A DNA stretch of 42,520 nucleotides from Chryseobacterium sp. YIM B08800. GTDB lineage: Bacteria > Bacteroidota > Bacteroidia > Flavobacteriales > Weeksellaceae. This document shows positions 7,670 to 16,994 of the stretch, piece after piece. Below the pieces are notes generated by a model. That model did no database searches and was not told the origin of the DNA. It saw nothing but the letters and a program-made list of their open reading frames with translations. The position numbers were made by a program, and so were the translations under genes. The number at the start of each line of letters is the position of its first letter. Position 1 is the stretch's first letter. The stretch lies in assembly GCF_026163565.1 (NCBI RefSeq), contig NZ_JAPDKN010000032.1:1-42520 (forward strand), given 5' to 3'.

Positions 7670-9508
7670 ATGAACGAATATAAAAAAATACTCAAATTCG
7701 CCCGTCCGCATCAGAAATACATTTACGGAAGTTTATTCTTCAACCTGTTATATTCTGTGTTTCAGATTGCCTCTTTAGGAACCATACTTCCGGTTTTAGG
7801 GATGCTTTTTGGCACCATCAAACGTGAAAACTTTAAATCTGCTCCTGTCTATTCCGGAGATCTTGTAGATTTATTTTCATATCTAAAGACCTATTCTAAT
7901 TATTATATTCAGACTTTAGTTGATGATTATGGTACGCTGAATGTTTTGGCTTGGCTTTGTATCATCACTGCATTCATGTTTTTATTGAGAAATGTCTTCA
8001 GATATTTGGGATCTTTTCTTTTAATTAATTATCGTGTTGGCGTTACCAAAGATCTTAGAGGTGAAATGTATCGTAAGGTTTTATCTTTACCTGTTTCATT
8101 TTTTACAGAAAGCAGAAAAGGAGATATGATGTCTCGTATGTCGAATGACGTAGGCGAAGTGGAAGGAAACATTTTAGGAAGTTTGGTTGAATTAATCAAC
8201 GCTCCGTTTATGTTAATCAGTACATTAATCAGTCTTTTCTGGTTAAGCTCTGAACTTACGCTTTTCTCTCTTTTGGTTTTACCGGTAATGGGAACCATGA
8301 TTGCTTTGATCGGAAAAAGTCTTAAAAAAGATTCTCACGAAGCGCAAAACGAAATGGGAACCATCTTCTCAATCGTTGATGAAACTTTGAAATCTTCTAA
8401 GGTGATCAAGATTTTCAGCGCTGAAAAAATCATGGACAACCGTTTTATGGGCTCTATGCAGAAATGGATCAACAGCTCGATCAGATTGGGTAGAAAAAAA
8501 GAACTAGCTTCTCCAATAAGCGAATTCTTAGGCTCTGTTACTTTTTTAATTATTGCTTGGTATGGCGGTAAACAGATTATTGTAGACCAAAGTATTGCTC
8601 CGGAAGACTTTCTGGTGTTTTTGGGAATGTTCTTCCAGATTTTACCTCCTGTGAAAAGCTTATCGGCTTCTATTTCTAATGTTCAAAAAGGAGAAGCTTC
8701 TCTACACAGAGTTTTGGAAATTCTTGAAGCTGATGTAAAAATAGAGGAAATTGCAGAACCTGTTTCTATTTCTACTTTAGATAAACAAATACAGTTTAAA
8801 AATATTGGTTTTTATTACGATAAATCTAATTTGATTCTAAAAAATTTCAGTTTAACAATTCCAAAAGGAAAAACAGTTGCATTGGTAGGACAAAGTGGAA
8901 GTGGAAAAACGACGATTGCCAATCTTTTAGCCAGATTCTACGATGTTTCAGAAGGTCAGATTTTAATTGACGAAACTGATATCAAACATCTAAAATTAAC
9001 CGATTACAGAAAACTTTTAGGAATGGTTACTCAAGAGTCTGTATTGTTTAATGATACCGTTTACAACAATATTTTGATGGGTAAACCTGAAGCAACAAGA
9101 GATGAAGTAATTGCTGCAGCAAAAATCGCCAACGCAGATAATTTCATTACGCAGCTTCCAAATGGGTATGATACCAACATCGGTGACGACGGAGGAAAAC
9201 TTTCCGGCGGACAAAAGCAGAGAGTTTCTATCGCAAGAGCCGTTCTGAAAAACCCACCGATTATGATTTTGGATGAAGCAACTTCTGCTTTAGATACAGA
9301 ATCTGAAAAATTTGTACAAGATGCCCTTGAGAAAATGATGGAAAACAGAACTTCACTGGTTATTGCTCACCGACTTTCAACCATTCAGAAAGCAGACTGG
9401 ATTGTAGTGATGGAGAAAGGTGACATTGTAGAACAGGGAAGCCACCAAGAATTAATGGCAAAAAGAGGCACTTATCACAAATTGGTAGAGCTTCAGAATT
9501 TTGACTAA
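7670..9508 (+). CDS. MsbA-like ABC exporter, fused permease and ATPase
   Basis: 612 aa half-transporter. The N-terminal exporter-type membrane domain (about 1-330) has six hydrophobic segments and the usual intracellular motifs (SLPVSFFTESRKGDMMSRM). The C-terminal ATPase has Walker A GQSGSGKT (407-414), a Q-loop at VTQES, signature LSGGQ (from 511), Walker B with D535/E536 (ILDEATSALD) and the H-loop IAHRLSTI. It works as a homodimer in the inner membrane. Closest by feel to MsbA/lipid flippases, but substrate specificity cannot be read from the sequence. A lone -7 box TAATTTTG lies at 7645-7652. Confidence 0.9.
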   Translation: MNEYKKILKFARPHQKYIYGSLFFNLLYSVFQIASLGTILPVLGMLFGTIKRENFKSAPVYSGDLVDLFSYLKTYSNYYIQTLVDDYGTLNVLAWLCIITAFMFLLRNVFRYLGSFLLINYRVGVTKDLRGEMYRKVLSLPVSFFTESRKGDMMSRMSNDVGEVEGNILGSLVELINAPFMLISTLISLFWLSSELTLFSLLVLPVMGTMIALIGKSLKKDSHEAQNEMGTIFSIVDETLKSSKVIKIFSAEKIMDNRFMGSMQKWINSSIRLGRKKELASPISEFLGSVTFLIIAWYGGKQIIVDQSIAPEDFLVFLGMFFQILPPVKSLSASISNVQKGEASLHRVLEILEADVKIEEIAEPVSISTLDKQIQFKNIGFYYDKSNLILKNFSLTIPKGKTVALVGQSGSGKTTIANLLARFYDVSEGQILIDETDIKHLKLTDYRKLLGMVTQESVLFNDTVYNNILMGKPEATRDEVIAAAKIANADNFITQLPNGYDTNIGDDGGKLSGGQKQRVSIARAVLKNPPIMILDEATSALDTESEKFVQDALEKMMENRTSLVIAHRLSTIQKADWIVVMEKGDIVEQGSHQELMAKRGTYHKLVELQNFD

Positions 9509-9530
9509 ACAATTTTAAATTCTATTTAAA

Positions 9531-9878
9531 ATGAATCCTATACAAGAGTACTTCTACAGAATCGATGAGCCTGAAAGAAGTACTCTTTTGTTTTTACGAA
9601 AAAAAATCTTAGAATCTGATCCCGAAAACATTACAGAAACTCTGAGTTTCGGACTGCCCTTTTTTAAGTTTAAAAAGAAAATGCTCTGCTATCTTTATTA
9701 CAGCAAAAAGCATAAGAAACATTACATCAGCTTTTATCACGGCGATCGATTAGACCATCCATTACTCATTAGTGAAGGCAGAAAGAAGTTTAAAATCCTT
9801 CTAATTGATGAAAATGAGGATTTGCCCTTGGAATTTATTTTAAGCCTCATTACAGAGGTGAAAACGCATATTAAATAA
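9531..9878 (+). CDS. DUF1801 (YdhG-like) domain protein
   Basis: 115 aa, one DUF1801-type alpha/beta domain: an N-terminal helix (IQEYFYRIDEPERSTLLFLR), the SFGLPFFKFKKKMLCYLYY strand segment and a C-terminal helix. No signal peptide; cytoplasmic. Biochemical role of the family is unknown. It follows the ABC exporter by 22 nt and is probably on the same transcript, which ends at the terminator immediately after. Confidence 0.8.
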   Translation: MNPIQEYFYRIDEPERSTLLFLRKKILESDPENITETLSFGLPFFKFKKKMLCYLYYSKKHKKHYISFYHGDRLDHPLLISEGRKKFKILLIDENEDLPLEFILSLITEVKTHIK

Positions 9879-9882
9879 AAAG

Positions 9883-9915
9883 AAAGAGAAACCAATTAAA
9901 TTGGCTTCTCTTTTC
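9883..9915. terminator. Bidirectional intrinsic terminator
   Basis: Hairpin with arms AAAGAGAA-x-CCAATT and AATTGG-x-TTCTCTTT, one A/C mismatch, between the convergent DUF1801 and PNGase F-like genes. Confidence 0.75.
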
Positions 9916-9935
9916 TGTTATAATGAATGTTTAAA

Positions 9936-11264
9936 CTACTTTTTAATAACTTTATGCTTAAACTGAGTTCCACCTTCCAATGTAATATCTAACAAATAAT
10001 TTCCGGATGGGTATGCTGATAAATCAATTTTAGAATCTTTAGTTTCATTCAATCTTCTTCCATCAAGTGAGTAAATAATTACATTTCTTACTTTTTTATC
10101 GGATCTGATATTCACAAAATCTGCAGTAGGATTAGGAAAAACAGAAACATCAACCGTAGAAACGTCTTTTACAGATAACAACTGATTGTTGCTTTGCATA
10201 TAAATAGAAAGCACTACTCTACCGTCTTGCCCATTGAAAACAGCGGCAGGAACTTCATATTTCAAAGTGTGACTTCCGCTTGAAAGCGTAGGTGTAGTAA
10301 AGCTTCGAATAGGGACAGAATCTCCGGGACACCAATTGTTCCAGGATGTCCACCAAGACTGACTTTGCGCGTTTTGTCCATAAATACCATTTCCTTGTGT
10401 GTTATACATTCGGTAAGGTTCACAAGATTTTCCTCCCGGTGTAAACGTTAAAACCTGAGTATTGTCTAAAGAAACAAAGTTTTGTCTTCTTACGTATTCT
10501 TCACCGCCAGAACCTGCTCCGTGTGGTGTAGAGATAATAAAAAACTTTGCATTGTCTGTACTTTGGTTTAAATTAAAATTAACCAGTCTTACCGTTTGTC
10601 CGGGTTGATCTGTATTGTTATAATTATTCAGTTCGTTTGAATCTAATAACGGAAGTAAATTATTGTAAGAAGTGGTGATTGCAGGATCATTAGAAGTAAC
10701 AAAATCAAGCGTTCCGGCAAAGACATCATTTCTTCCTGAACAACCCGCAACTTGCGTATTTGCAGCATAAGGAACTCCAAAAACATCAAGCTCCACATAA
10801 ATATCATAGGTATTTCTTAAAGTTGTATTACTGAAAATAGAATACAAATTATCAACATTATAGGTATAAGGAACAGAAGTCGGAGAAATATTTTTATTCA
10901 TAAAAGGAGTAATATATCTTCCAATTTCAATTCTTTTGACATTTGTATCACTTAAAGAATAAGTCAATTGATCTTTTGGAACTAAAGCCAAATGTACCCC
11001 TCCAATTCTGTCATAATTATCACATAAAGCTCCAATGGTAACATTCATGGTAATTTTATTCTGAAAAGAATTCAGCTCGGCATCTGTAAGTTTTTTAGCG
11101 TATCTGTAATTAGCAAGTCTTATTGTATTTGCAGGAACCGGGTTGGATACATTCGATGCATATCCGTCATAAAAAACGATTTGGGAAAATACATTAATAT
11201 TGGTTTGAGCATACGTGTTAAAAAGTCCGGTAAAGACCATTAAAGGAAGTAGAATTTTTTTCAT
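9936..11264 (-). CDS. T9SS-exported PNGase F-like peptide-N-glycosidase
   Basis: 442 aa from the ATG at 11264, chosen because it begins directly with a signal peptide (MKKILLPLMV..TYAQ); an upstream ATG at 11294 would put 10 polar residues before it. The body resembles PNGase F of Elizabethkingia in order and motifs: CDNYDRIGGV (81-90; PNGase F CDEWDRY), EIGRYITPF (PNGase F EIGRFITPY), IYVELD (E148), AGSGGEEYVRR (E246; PNGase F AGSRGCAEWCFR) and WCPGDSVPIR (PNGase F WCPGMAVPTR). The three acids thought catalytic in PNGase F (D60, E118, E206) have counterparts in D85, E148 and E246 (or E245). Residues about 372-442 (VFPNPTADFVNI..SGNYLLDI) are a type A T9SS sorting domain. Predicted to cut N-glycans from glycoproteins outside the cell; activity is inference. 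Monocistronic. Confidence 0.8.
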   Translation of the reverse strand: MKKILLPLMVFTGLFNTYAQTNINVFSQIVFYDGYASNVSNPVPANTIRLANYRYAKKLTDAELNSFQNKITMNVTIGALCDNYDRIGGVHLALVPKDQLTYSLSDTNVKRIEIGRYITPFMNKNISPTSVPYTYNVDNLYSIFSNTTLRNTYDIYVELDVFGVPYAANTQVAGCSGRNDVFAGTLDFVTSNDPAITTSYNNLLPLLDSNELNNYNNTDQPGQTVRLVNFNLNQSTDNAKFFIISTPHGAGSGGEEYVRRQNFVSLDNTQVLTFTPGGKSCEPYRMYNTQGNGIYGQNAQSQSWWTSWNNWCPGDSVPIRSFTTPTLSSGSHTLKYEVPAAVFNGQDGRVVLSIYMQSNNQLLSVKDVSTVDVSVFPNPTADFVNIRSDKKVRNVIIYSLDGRRLNETKDSKIDLSAYPSGNYLLDITLEGGTQFKHKVIKK

Positions 11265-11413
11265 TAAAAAATTAGATTTTTGATTTGGCATCAAAACTAC
11301 AACGTAAAATAGTATTTACAAGCATCAAAGTATTAAATGAGTATCACAATAACAATACATTTTAATTTTTAATCTCGATTCAATAAAAATATTATGATTT
11401 ATTTGAAACAAAA

Positions 11414-11441
11414 AAAGACCGCTTCTCTCGAAACGGTCTTT
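11414..11441 (-). terminator. Terminator of the LUD-cdsA-psd unit
   Basis: Stem AAAGACCG/CGGTCTTT with a 12-nt loop; on the minus strand it runs into a T-tract, placing it after psd. Confidence 0.8.
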
Positions 11442-11459
11442 ATATATTTTCATTAAATA

Positions 11460-12113
11460 TTAATCTCTCATTTTAGCAATCACATCGATTCCACCTTTGG
11501 TAATATCACCTATTTTACAGATAATCTCGGTATCGAGCGGCAAGAAAACATCCATTCTTGAACCGAATTTAATGAAACCAAACTCATGACCCGCTTTTGC
11601 AGCATCCCCTTCATTGCAATAGAAAACAATTCTTCTCGCTACATATCCCGCAATTTGTCTGAAAACCACTTTATGATTGGTTAAACTTTGTACCGCAACC
11701 GTTGTTCTTTCATTTTCTGTAGACGATTTTTCGTGCCATGCAACCAAGTATTTCCCAGGGTGATATTTTTTATAAATTACATCTCCAGAAACCGGATATC
11801 TACAAATATGAACATTCAAAGGAGACATAAAGATAGAAACCTGAATTGCCTTTCCTTTAATGAATTCATCCTCTTCTACTTCTTTAATCATCACCACTTT
11901 TCCGTCAACAGGAGCAATTACATTTTCTACGTGATCCAAAATATCACGATTCGGAACTCTGAAGAACCAAAATACCAAACTGTAAATAACCAATAATGGT
12001 ACAATGATCAAAAGCGACCATATTTCAAGAAAATAAATAGATGCAGCAGCAATAATTGCGAAAAGTATAGACGCTACCGTGATGGTTCCTTTCGACTCTT
12101 TATGTAATTTCAT
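11460..12113 (-). CDS. psd: Phosphatidylserine decarboxylase, short form
   Basis: 217 aa proenzyme that makes phosphatidylethanolamine from phosphatidylserine. Two hydrophobic segments (about 10-50) anchor it in the inner membrane. Conserved APVDGKV (67-73), MSPLNVH (96-102) and YHPG are visible. The self-cleavage site is FGS at 183-185; S185 becomes the pyruvoyl group. Length fits the short family found in Bacteroidota and archaea-type enzymes. It is the last gene of a LUD-cdsA-psd unit, 63 nt after cdsA, so two steps of phospholipid synthesis are together, but no pssA lies in the window. Confidence 0.93.
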   Translation of the reverse strand: MKLHKESKGTITVASILFAIIAAASIYFLEIWSLLIIVPLLVIYSLVFWFFRVPNRDILDHVENVIAPVDGKVVMIKEVEEDEFIKGKAIQVSIFMSPLNVHICRYPVSGDVIYKKYHPGKYLVAWHEKSSTENERTTVAVQSLTNHKVVFRQIAGYVARRIVFYCNEGDAAKAGHEFGFIKFGSRMDVFLPLDTEIICKIGDITKGGIDVIAKMRD

Positions 12114-12176
12114 AATGGTATTAATTGTTGTTTGTTATTGCCAACGCAGTTTACGAAGTATAACAAAAATATAGGT

Positions 12177-13049
12177 TTAAATAAATTTTTCTAAAATAAA
12201 GTACAAATATACGACAGGAACACAAATTAAAAAACTGTCTAATCGATCTAATACTCCACCATGTCCCGGAATGATGTTTCCGCTGTCTTTTACGCCAAAA
12301 TTTCTTTTCAGTTGACTTTCTACCAAATCTCCCAAAGGTGCAAATGCAGCAATCAGAAAACCTACAACCATCCAGTTTCCGCGAAGCTGTGGTTGATACA
12401 GCTCAACAAAATAAGAAAGCACTAAAGTTAGAACAACACCTCCAATGTAACCTTCCCAGGTTTTTTTTGGTGAAATTTTCGGTGCCATTTTATGTTTCCC
12501 GAAGAATTTCCCAACGAGATAGGCAAAGGTATCGCTGCTCCAAATTAAAATAAATAAGAAAATAACTTCAAGCGAAAATGTATTTTCAATTGAAGAATAT
12601 TTAGGCAAACCTAAGGCAAAAGAAAACGGTAAAGCGACATAGATTACGGTAAAAATAAGTTTTCCGCTGTCGATATAAAGTTCGTTTGAAAATTTAAATA
12701 AAGTAATAACCGCAATAACCGTTAAAGAAAGGGCTAATATTTCCGACAGCCTGAAATCAAAATAAAATCCGTGCTGAAAATATCGTTTAGAGAAAACATA
12801 GAAAATAAAAATGACTAACGGAAAAACAATCCACTTTTCGTATCCGTCTCCGAATTTCATAATTTTCATGCATTCCCATGTTCCAACCAGCAAAAGAAAG
12901 CTTATTAAAGCATAATACAAATATTGCTGCTGAACGAGACCGGGAGAAACCGAGTCTAAAAGCTGTGCACCAAAAGGTGTTGCACAAAGAAATATTACGG
13001 CTACATAAACCAGCCCTGAAAGCGTTCTCTGAATAAGATTTTTGTCCAA
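12177..13049 (-). CDS. cdsA: Phosphatidate cytidylyltransferase, TTG start
   Basis: 290 aa integral membrane enzyme forming CDP-diacylglycerol from CTP and phosphatidic acid. About eight hydrophobic segments. The family signature is intact near the C-terminus: SQLKRNFGVKDSGN followed by IPGHGGVLDRLDS, and the SPKKTWEGYIGG motif lies before it. The reading frame begins with TTG (MDKNLIQRTLSG); no ATG occurs before the membrane domain begins, so TTG is the likely start. 23 nt downstream of the LUD gene stop and upstream of psd, whose pathway it feeds. Confidence 0.93.
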   Translation of the reverse strand: MDKNLIQRTLSGLVYVAVIFLCATPFGAQLLDSVSPGLVQQQYLYYALISFLLLVGTWECMKIMKFGDGYEKWIVFPLVIFIFYVFSKRYFQHGFYFDFRLSEILALSLTVIAVITLFKFSNELYIDSGKLIFTVIYVALPFSFALGLPKYSSIENTFSLEVIFLFILIWSSDTFAYLVGKFFGKHKMAPKISPKKTWEGYIGGVVLTLVLSYFVELYQPQLRGNWMVVGFLIAAFAPLGDLVESQLKRNFGVKDSGNIIPGHGGVLDRLDSFLICVPVVYLYFILEKFI

Positions 13050-13072
13050 AATTTAAAATTTAGAAAGCGATG

Positions 13073-13654
13073 CTAATCTTCCAGTAAAAGTAAAAATAGC
13101 TTCGTATTATTGTTTGCAGCAGCATCCAGCTTAGAGTGGTTTCCGCTGATTGAAGTAAGGTTTTTGATGTTTCCGGTGCGTTTTATTTTGCCCATTGCAT
13201 CATTCAGATTATTGACGATTTGGGAAACATTTGCCATAATAATTATTTTGCTCGGCAGTCTTGAAGAATGATAATGCAGAATGTTATTGTGCGAAAGCAT
13301 GATTCTGCCATCGTACGCAATAAGGTATTCGCATGATATAAAAGCGGCATCGTTACGCGATTCCAGCTCGGGCGTATTATTAATTTTTATTACGTTCAAA
13401 AATCCCTGAAGATCTTTATCACAGCAAAAAACAGAATTAATTCCCTCGATTTTTAAAATCTGATTCAAAGTCTGCAATGCTTCTGATTCATCTGCACAAT
13501 AGTTGAAAAAGCCACCAGAATGCGTAAATAATTGCGCAAACTTGTAGTCGAGATCAGCATTTTTCAGCGAATCTCCAAGCTTTTCCAGGCTCTGTTTTTC
13601 ATCATCTTCGGGCTGGTTGGTTAGTTTGCTTACAATTCTTTTAAATAAACTCAA
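13073..13654 (-). CDS. LUD-domain protein, TTG start
   Basis: 193 aa. The C-terminal two thirds have the LutC/YkgG (LUD) fold pattern: SRNDAAFISCEYLIAYDGRI, HNNILHYHSS, and a nucleotide-loop-like KIIIMANVSQIV. The N-terminal 60 residues are charged and probably helical. The start is TTG (MSLFKRIVSK); no ATG lies at a suitable position. Bacteroidota often place such a gene between ftsH and cdsA, away from lactate-utilisation genes, so it is not called lutC. Function unknown. A lone -7 box TATTTTTG lies on the minus strand at 13690-13683. Confidence 0.8.
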   Translation of the reverse strand: MSLFKRIVSKLTNQPEDDEKQSLEKLGDSLKNADLDYKFAQLFTHSGGFFNYCADESEALQTLNQILKIEGINSVFCCDKDLQGFLNVIKINNTPELESRNDAAFISCEYLIAYDGRIMLSHNNILHYHSSRLPSKIIIMANVSQIVNNLNDAMGKIKRTGNIKNLTSISGNHSKLDAAANNNTKLFLLLLED

Positions 13655-13739
13655 CTTAGTATATTTTTAGTCAACTTATATACAAAAATAGAAAATATAA
13701 TTATAATTCGTCTAAGAATATAGTTTAAATAACAAAAAA

Positions 13740-13765
13740 CCCGACAAATAGATTTATTTGTCGGG
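13740..13765 (-). terminator. Terminator of the rsfS-ftsH unit
   Basis: Stem CCCGACAAAT/ATTTGTCGGG, 6-nt loop; on the minus strand followed by a T-run. It separates ftsH from the LUD-cdsA-psd unit. Confidence 0.85.
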
Positions 13766-13793
13766 AGTTATTTTAAATCCAATAAGGATATTT

Positions 13794-15806
13794 TTAGATT
13801 TGAGTAGAACTTTCAGGAGCCTGAATTTCACTTTCGTTTACTTCTTGCTCACTTGATGGCTCTTCTTCTTTTTCCTTCAAAGGAATAGTGTTGGTTACCG
13901 GCTTTTCTGTCAACTCAGGATCCCAAGCTCTTTTCCCGAAAATATCTTCCAAATCTTCACGGAAGATTACTTCTTTTTCCAAAAGTTTGTTTGCCAAAGC
14001 ATCCAGCTTATCTTTATTATCTGTAAGAATCTGAATTGCTCTGTCGTACTGATTTTCGATAATACTTTTGATTTCAACATCAATTTTCTTAGCCGTTTCT
14101 TCAGAATAAGGTTTTCCAAAAGAATACTCAGACTGACCTGAACTGTCGTAATAAGAAATATTACCAATATTTGTACTCAAACCGTAGATTGTAACCATTG
14201 CCTGAGCTCTTTTAGTAACACTTTCAAGATCAGAAAGCGCCCCTGTAGAAATATTATTGAATATTACCTGCTCTGCAGCTCTACCTCCTAAAGTAGCACA
14301 CATTTCGTCTAACATTTGCTCGGTTGTTGTCAACTGTCTTTCTTCAGGAAGATACCAAGCTGCCCCTAAAGAACGTCCTCTCGGAACAATTGTTACTTTA
14401 AGAAGCGGTGAAGCGTGCTCTACCAACCAAGAAATCGTTGCGTGACCTGCTTCGTGATAAGCAACTCTTTTCTTTTCAGAAGGTTTGATTGCTTTATTTT
14501 TCTTTTCAAGACCACCAATAATTCTATCAACAGCATCCAGGAAATCTTGTTTTGTAACAGACTCATGATTGTTTCTTGCTGCAATTAATGCTGCTTCGTT
14601 ACAAACATTTGCAATATCTGCTCCACTAAACCCAGGAGTTTGTTTAGATAAAAATTCTCTGTCTATATTTTCGTCTAATTTGATTTTCTTTAAGTGAACA
14701 TCAAATATCTGTCTTCTCTCATGAAGTTCCGGAAGGTCTACATAAATCGAACGGTCAAAACGACCTGCTCTCATTAAGGCTTTATCCAAAATATCTGCTC
14801 TGTTGGTTGCCGCCATTACAATAACGTTGGTATCGGTTCCAAAACCATCCATTTCTGTTAAAAGCTGGTTTAAGGTATTTTCCCTTTCGTCGTTTCCGCC
14901 TGAGAAATTATTTTTACCTCTTGCTCTACCAATAGCATCAATCTCATCGATGAAGATAATTGCAGGAGATTTAGCTTTAGCCTGAGCAAAAAGATCTCTT
15001 ACTCTAGAAGCACCTACCCCAACAAACATTTCAACAAAATCTGAACCCGACAATGAGAAGAAAGGAACTTTAGCTTCACCCGCAACAGCTTTCGCCAATA
15101 AAGTTTTACCTGTTCCCGGAGGACCTACCAAAAGTACACCTTTAGGAATTTTGCCTCCCAGTTTTGTATATTTTTCAGAGTTTTTCAAGAAATCTACCAC
15201 TTCCTGTACTTCTTCTTTAGCACCTTCCAAACCTGCAACATCTTTGAATGTTACCTGAATTCTTTCTTTCTCGTCAAAAAGTTTAGCTTTAGATTTTCCA
15301 ATAGAGAAAATTTGTCCACCAGGACCGCCACCGCCGCCCATTTTTCTGAAAAGAATAAAATAGAAAAGTCCTAAGATTGCAATCCAGATTAATGCCTGAA
15401 TAAGAATGCTCATTAACGGACTTTCGCCTTCTGCATAATCTTTTGTTGTTTTTAATGCGGGATTTTCAGCTTTCAAAGTTTCAAACTTTGACAAAAACAA
15501 CTGTAAATCACCATACTTAAGTGTATAATCTGCTTTCGGAGTCATTCCCAATGATGAGAACGGGTTAGAACTTTTATCCTGAGCTTTTACCGTTTCCGTT
15601 TTAGCAGCTTGCGTTAAATAAACTTCAGCGTTTTGTTTTTGCTTGTCTATTAACACTTTCTGAATTTTCCCAGCCTGCATCTCTTTGAAGAATGAATCTT
15701 CATCGATCGATTTTGCACTGTTATCACCCATAGAGCTGGCGATAAAAAATAGCACAAGTGCTATAATTATGACAGGGAAAAACCAGTTAAATCCTTTATT
15801 ATTCAT
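13794..15806 (-). CDS. ftsH: ATP-dependent zinc metalloprotease FtsH
   Basis: 670 aa membrane AAA+ protease that degrades misfolded membrane proteins and regulatory proteins. Two membrane segments (about 7-24 and 132-153) flank a periplasmic domain; a glycine-rich GGGGGPGG linker leads to the AAA module with Walker A GPPGTGKT (228-235), Walker [12 protein letters not shown] and the AATNRAD..AGRFDR second region. The zinc protease motif HEAGH is at 451-455. An acidic Glu/Ser tail ends the protein. It lies 16 nt after rsfS and is followed by a terminator. Confidence 0.97.
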   Translation of the reverse strand: MNNKGFNWFFPVIIIALVLFFIASSMGDNSAKSIDEDSFFKEMQAGKIQKVLIDKQKQNAEVYLTQAAKTETVKAQDKSSNPFSSLGMTPKADYTLKYGDLQLFLSKFETLKAENPALKTTKDYAEGESPLMSILIQALIWIAILGLFYFILFRKMGGGGGPGGQIFSIGKSKAKLFDEKERIQVTFKDVAGLEGAKEEVQEVVDFLKNSEKYTKLGGKIPKGVLLVGPPGTGKTLLAKAVAGEAKVPFFSLSGSDFVEMFVGVGASRVRDLFAQAKAKSPAIIFIDEIDAIGRARGKNNFSGGNDERENTLNQLLTEMDGFGTDTNVIVMAATNRADILDKALMRAGRFDRSIYVDLPELHERRQIFDVHLKKIKLDENIDREFLSKQTPGFSGADIANVCNEAALIAARNNHESVTKQDFLDAVDRIIGGLEKKNKAIKPSEKKRVAYHEAGHATISWLVEHASPLLKVTIVPRGRSLGAAWYLPEERQLTTTEQMLDEMCATLGGRAAEQVIFNNISTGALSDLESVTKRAQAMVTIYGLSTNIGNISYYDSSGQSEYSFGKPYSEETAKKIDVEIKSIIENQYDRAIQILTDNKDKLDALANKLLEKEVIFREDLEDIFGKRAWDPELTEKPVTNTIPLKEKEEEPSSEQEVNESEIQAPESSTQI

Positions 15807-15822
15807 TTATTACTTTTAAAAT

Positions 15823-16191
15823 TTATATTTCACTTTCTATCCTTGTGATTTTTGCATCTCCCCAAAGTTCTTCGATGTCGTAATATTCACGAGTCTGCTT
15901 TTGGAAAATATGCACTACCACGGTAACGTAATCTACCAATACCCACATTGAATTCTCTGTACCTTCTACATGCCAAGGTCTGTCTTGTAGATCGTTTCTT
16001 ACCTTTTTTTCTACACTTCCTGCCAATGCCGAAACTTGTGTATTTGAGTTTCCGCTACAAATTATAAACGTTTCTGCAACTGAGTTTTCGATTTTAGTAA
16101 GGTCAAAGATCATAATGTCTTCCCCTTTTACGTCTTGAATTGCCTCTACAATTTTATCTATTAGCGCTTGCTTTTCTGCTGTTTTATTCAT
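15823..16191 (-). CDS. rsfS: Ribosomal silencing factor RsfS
   Basis: 122 aa, single RsfS domain: DIMIFDLTKIENSVAETFII, CSGNSNTQVSALAGSV, RPWHVEGTENSMWVLVDY and VVVHIFQKQTREYYDIEELW. RsfS binds protein L14 of the large subunit and blocks subunit joining during starvation. Cytoplasmic. It heads the rsfS-ftsH unit and is divergent from birA. A -7-like box TAAATTTG lies at 16218-16211 on the minus strand without an obvious -33 partner. Confidence 0.95.
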   Translation of the reverse strand: MNKTAEKQALIDKIVEAIQDVKGEDIMIFDLTKIENSVAETFIICSGNSNTQVSALAGSVEKKVRNDLQDRPWHVEGTENSMWVLVDYVTVVVHIFQKQTREYYDIEELWGDAKITRIESEI

Positions 16192-16277
16192 TAAAATATA
16201 CTATAATCTGCAAATTTATTGTTTTTCTTTTACTTTAGCCTTACTTTTAGGGTTTTAAAGTCTTAAAGTTTTCTTAA

Positions 16278-16994
16278 ATGAGTGAGCTATTTTACCGCAA
16301 TGCGTGTTCTTCTACTAATGACGAAATATCTGACGTTTTACTTTATCCGCAATCAAATTTTGTTGGTCTTTACACATTCAATCAAATAAAAGGGCGGGGA
16401 CAATACGGAAACTCTTGGGCATCAGTAGCAGAACAGAATCTTGCTTATACATTGGCTGTAAAAACCTCATGCATTCTTCACTCAGATTTCTTGTTCAATT
16501 ATTATACCGCAATCGCTGTACAAAATTATCTTGCCAATCTGACTGAAAAGATAGTAAAAATAAAGTGGCCCAATGATATTATCGTAAAAAATAAAAAAGT
16601 TGTAGGAATACTGATTGAAAAGAAAAAAATCAATCAGGAAAATTATTTTATTATTGGAATAGGAATTAATATTTTACAGGAAAAATTTGACGAAATTTCT
16701 AATGCAGGATCACTTTTAACGCAAACCGGAAAAAGATTTAATCTAAAACAATTCACAAAAGATCTGCACTTATTTTTAATTGAAAAACTAACCCATATTC
16801 CTGATGACGAAGAAATCTTGGCTCAGTTTAATTCAAATTTATTCAGAAAAGATGAAGTTTCAGTTTTCGAATTGAACAAAGTAAGACAAAATGGCATCAT
16901 TAAAAATGCCGACGAAAATGGTAATATCTGGATAGAATTGGAACAATCCGGACTGCAATCTTTTTATCACAAAGAAATCAAGCTCCTTTATTGA
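16278..16994 (+). CDS. birA: Biotin-[acetyl-CoA carboxylase] ligase, no DNA-binding domain
   Basis: 238 aa. Attaches biotin to carboxylase carrier proteins through biotinyl-AMP. The catalytic core is visible: GRGQYGNSW (39-47; usual GRGRxGRxW), KWPND (96-100), GILIE and GIGINI (127-132). The N-terminal winged helix of E. coli BirA is absent, so it is an enzyme only and not a repressor. The last 7 nt overlap the 3' end of the convergent permease gene. Divergent from rsfS with an 86-nt gap. Confidence 0.93.
   Translation: MSELFYRNACSSTNDEISDVLLYPQSNFVGLYTFNQIKGRGQYGNSWASVAEQNLAYTLAVKTSCILHSDFLFNYYTAIAVQNYLANLTEKIVKIKWPNDIIVKNKKVVGILIEKKKINQENYFIIGIGINILQEKFDEISNAGSLLTQTGKRFNLKQFTKDLHLFLIEKLTHIPDDEEILAQFNSNLFRKDEVSVFELNKVRQNGIIKNADENGNIWIELEQSGLQSFYHKEIKLLY

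Noticed and set aside
13073..13654. Calling the LUD protein LutC
   Set aside because: No lutA or lutB nearby; the context is ftsH/cdsA.
16278..16994. BirA as a biotin operon repressor
   Set aside because: The helix-turn-helix domain is missing.
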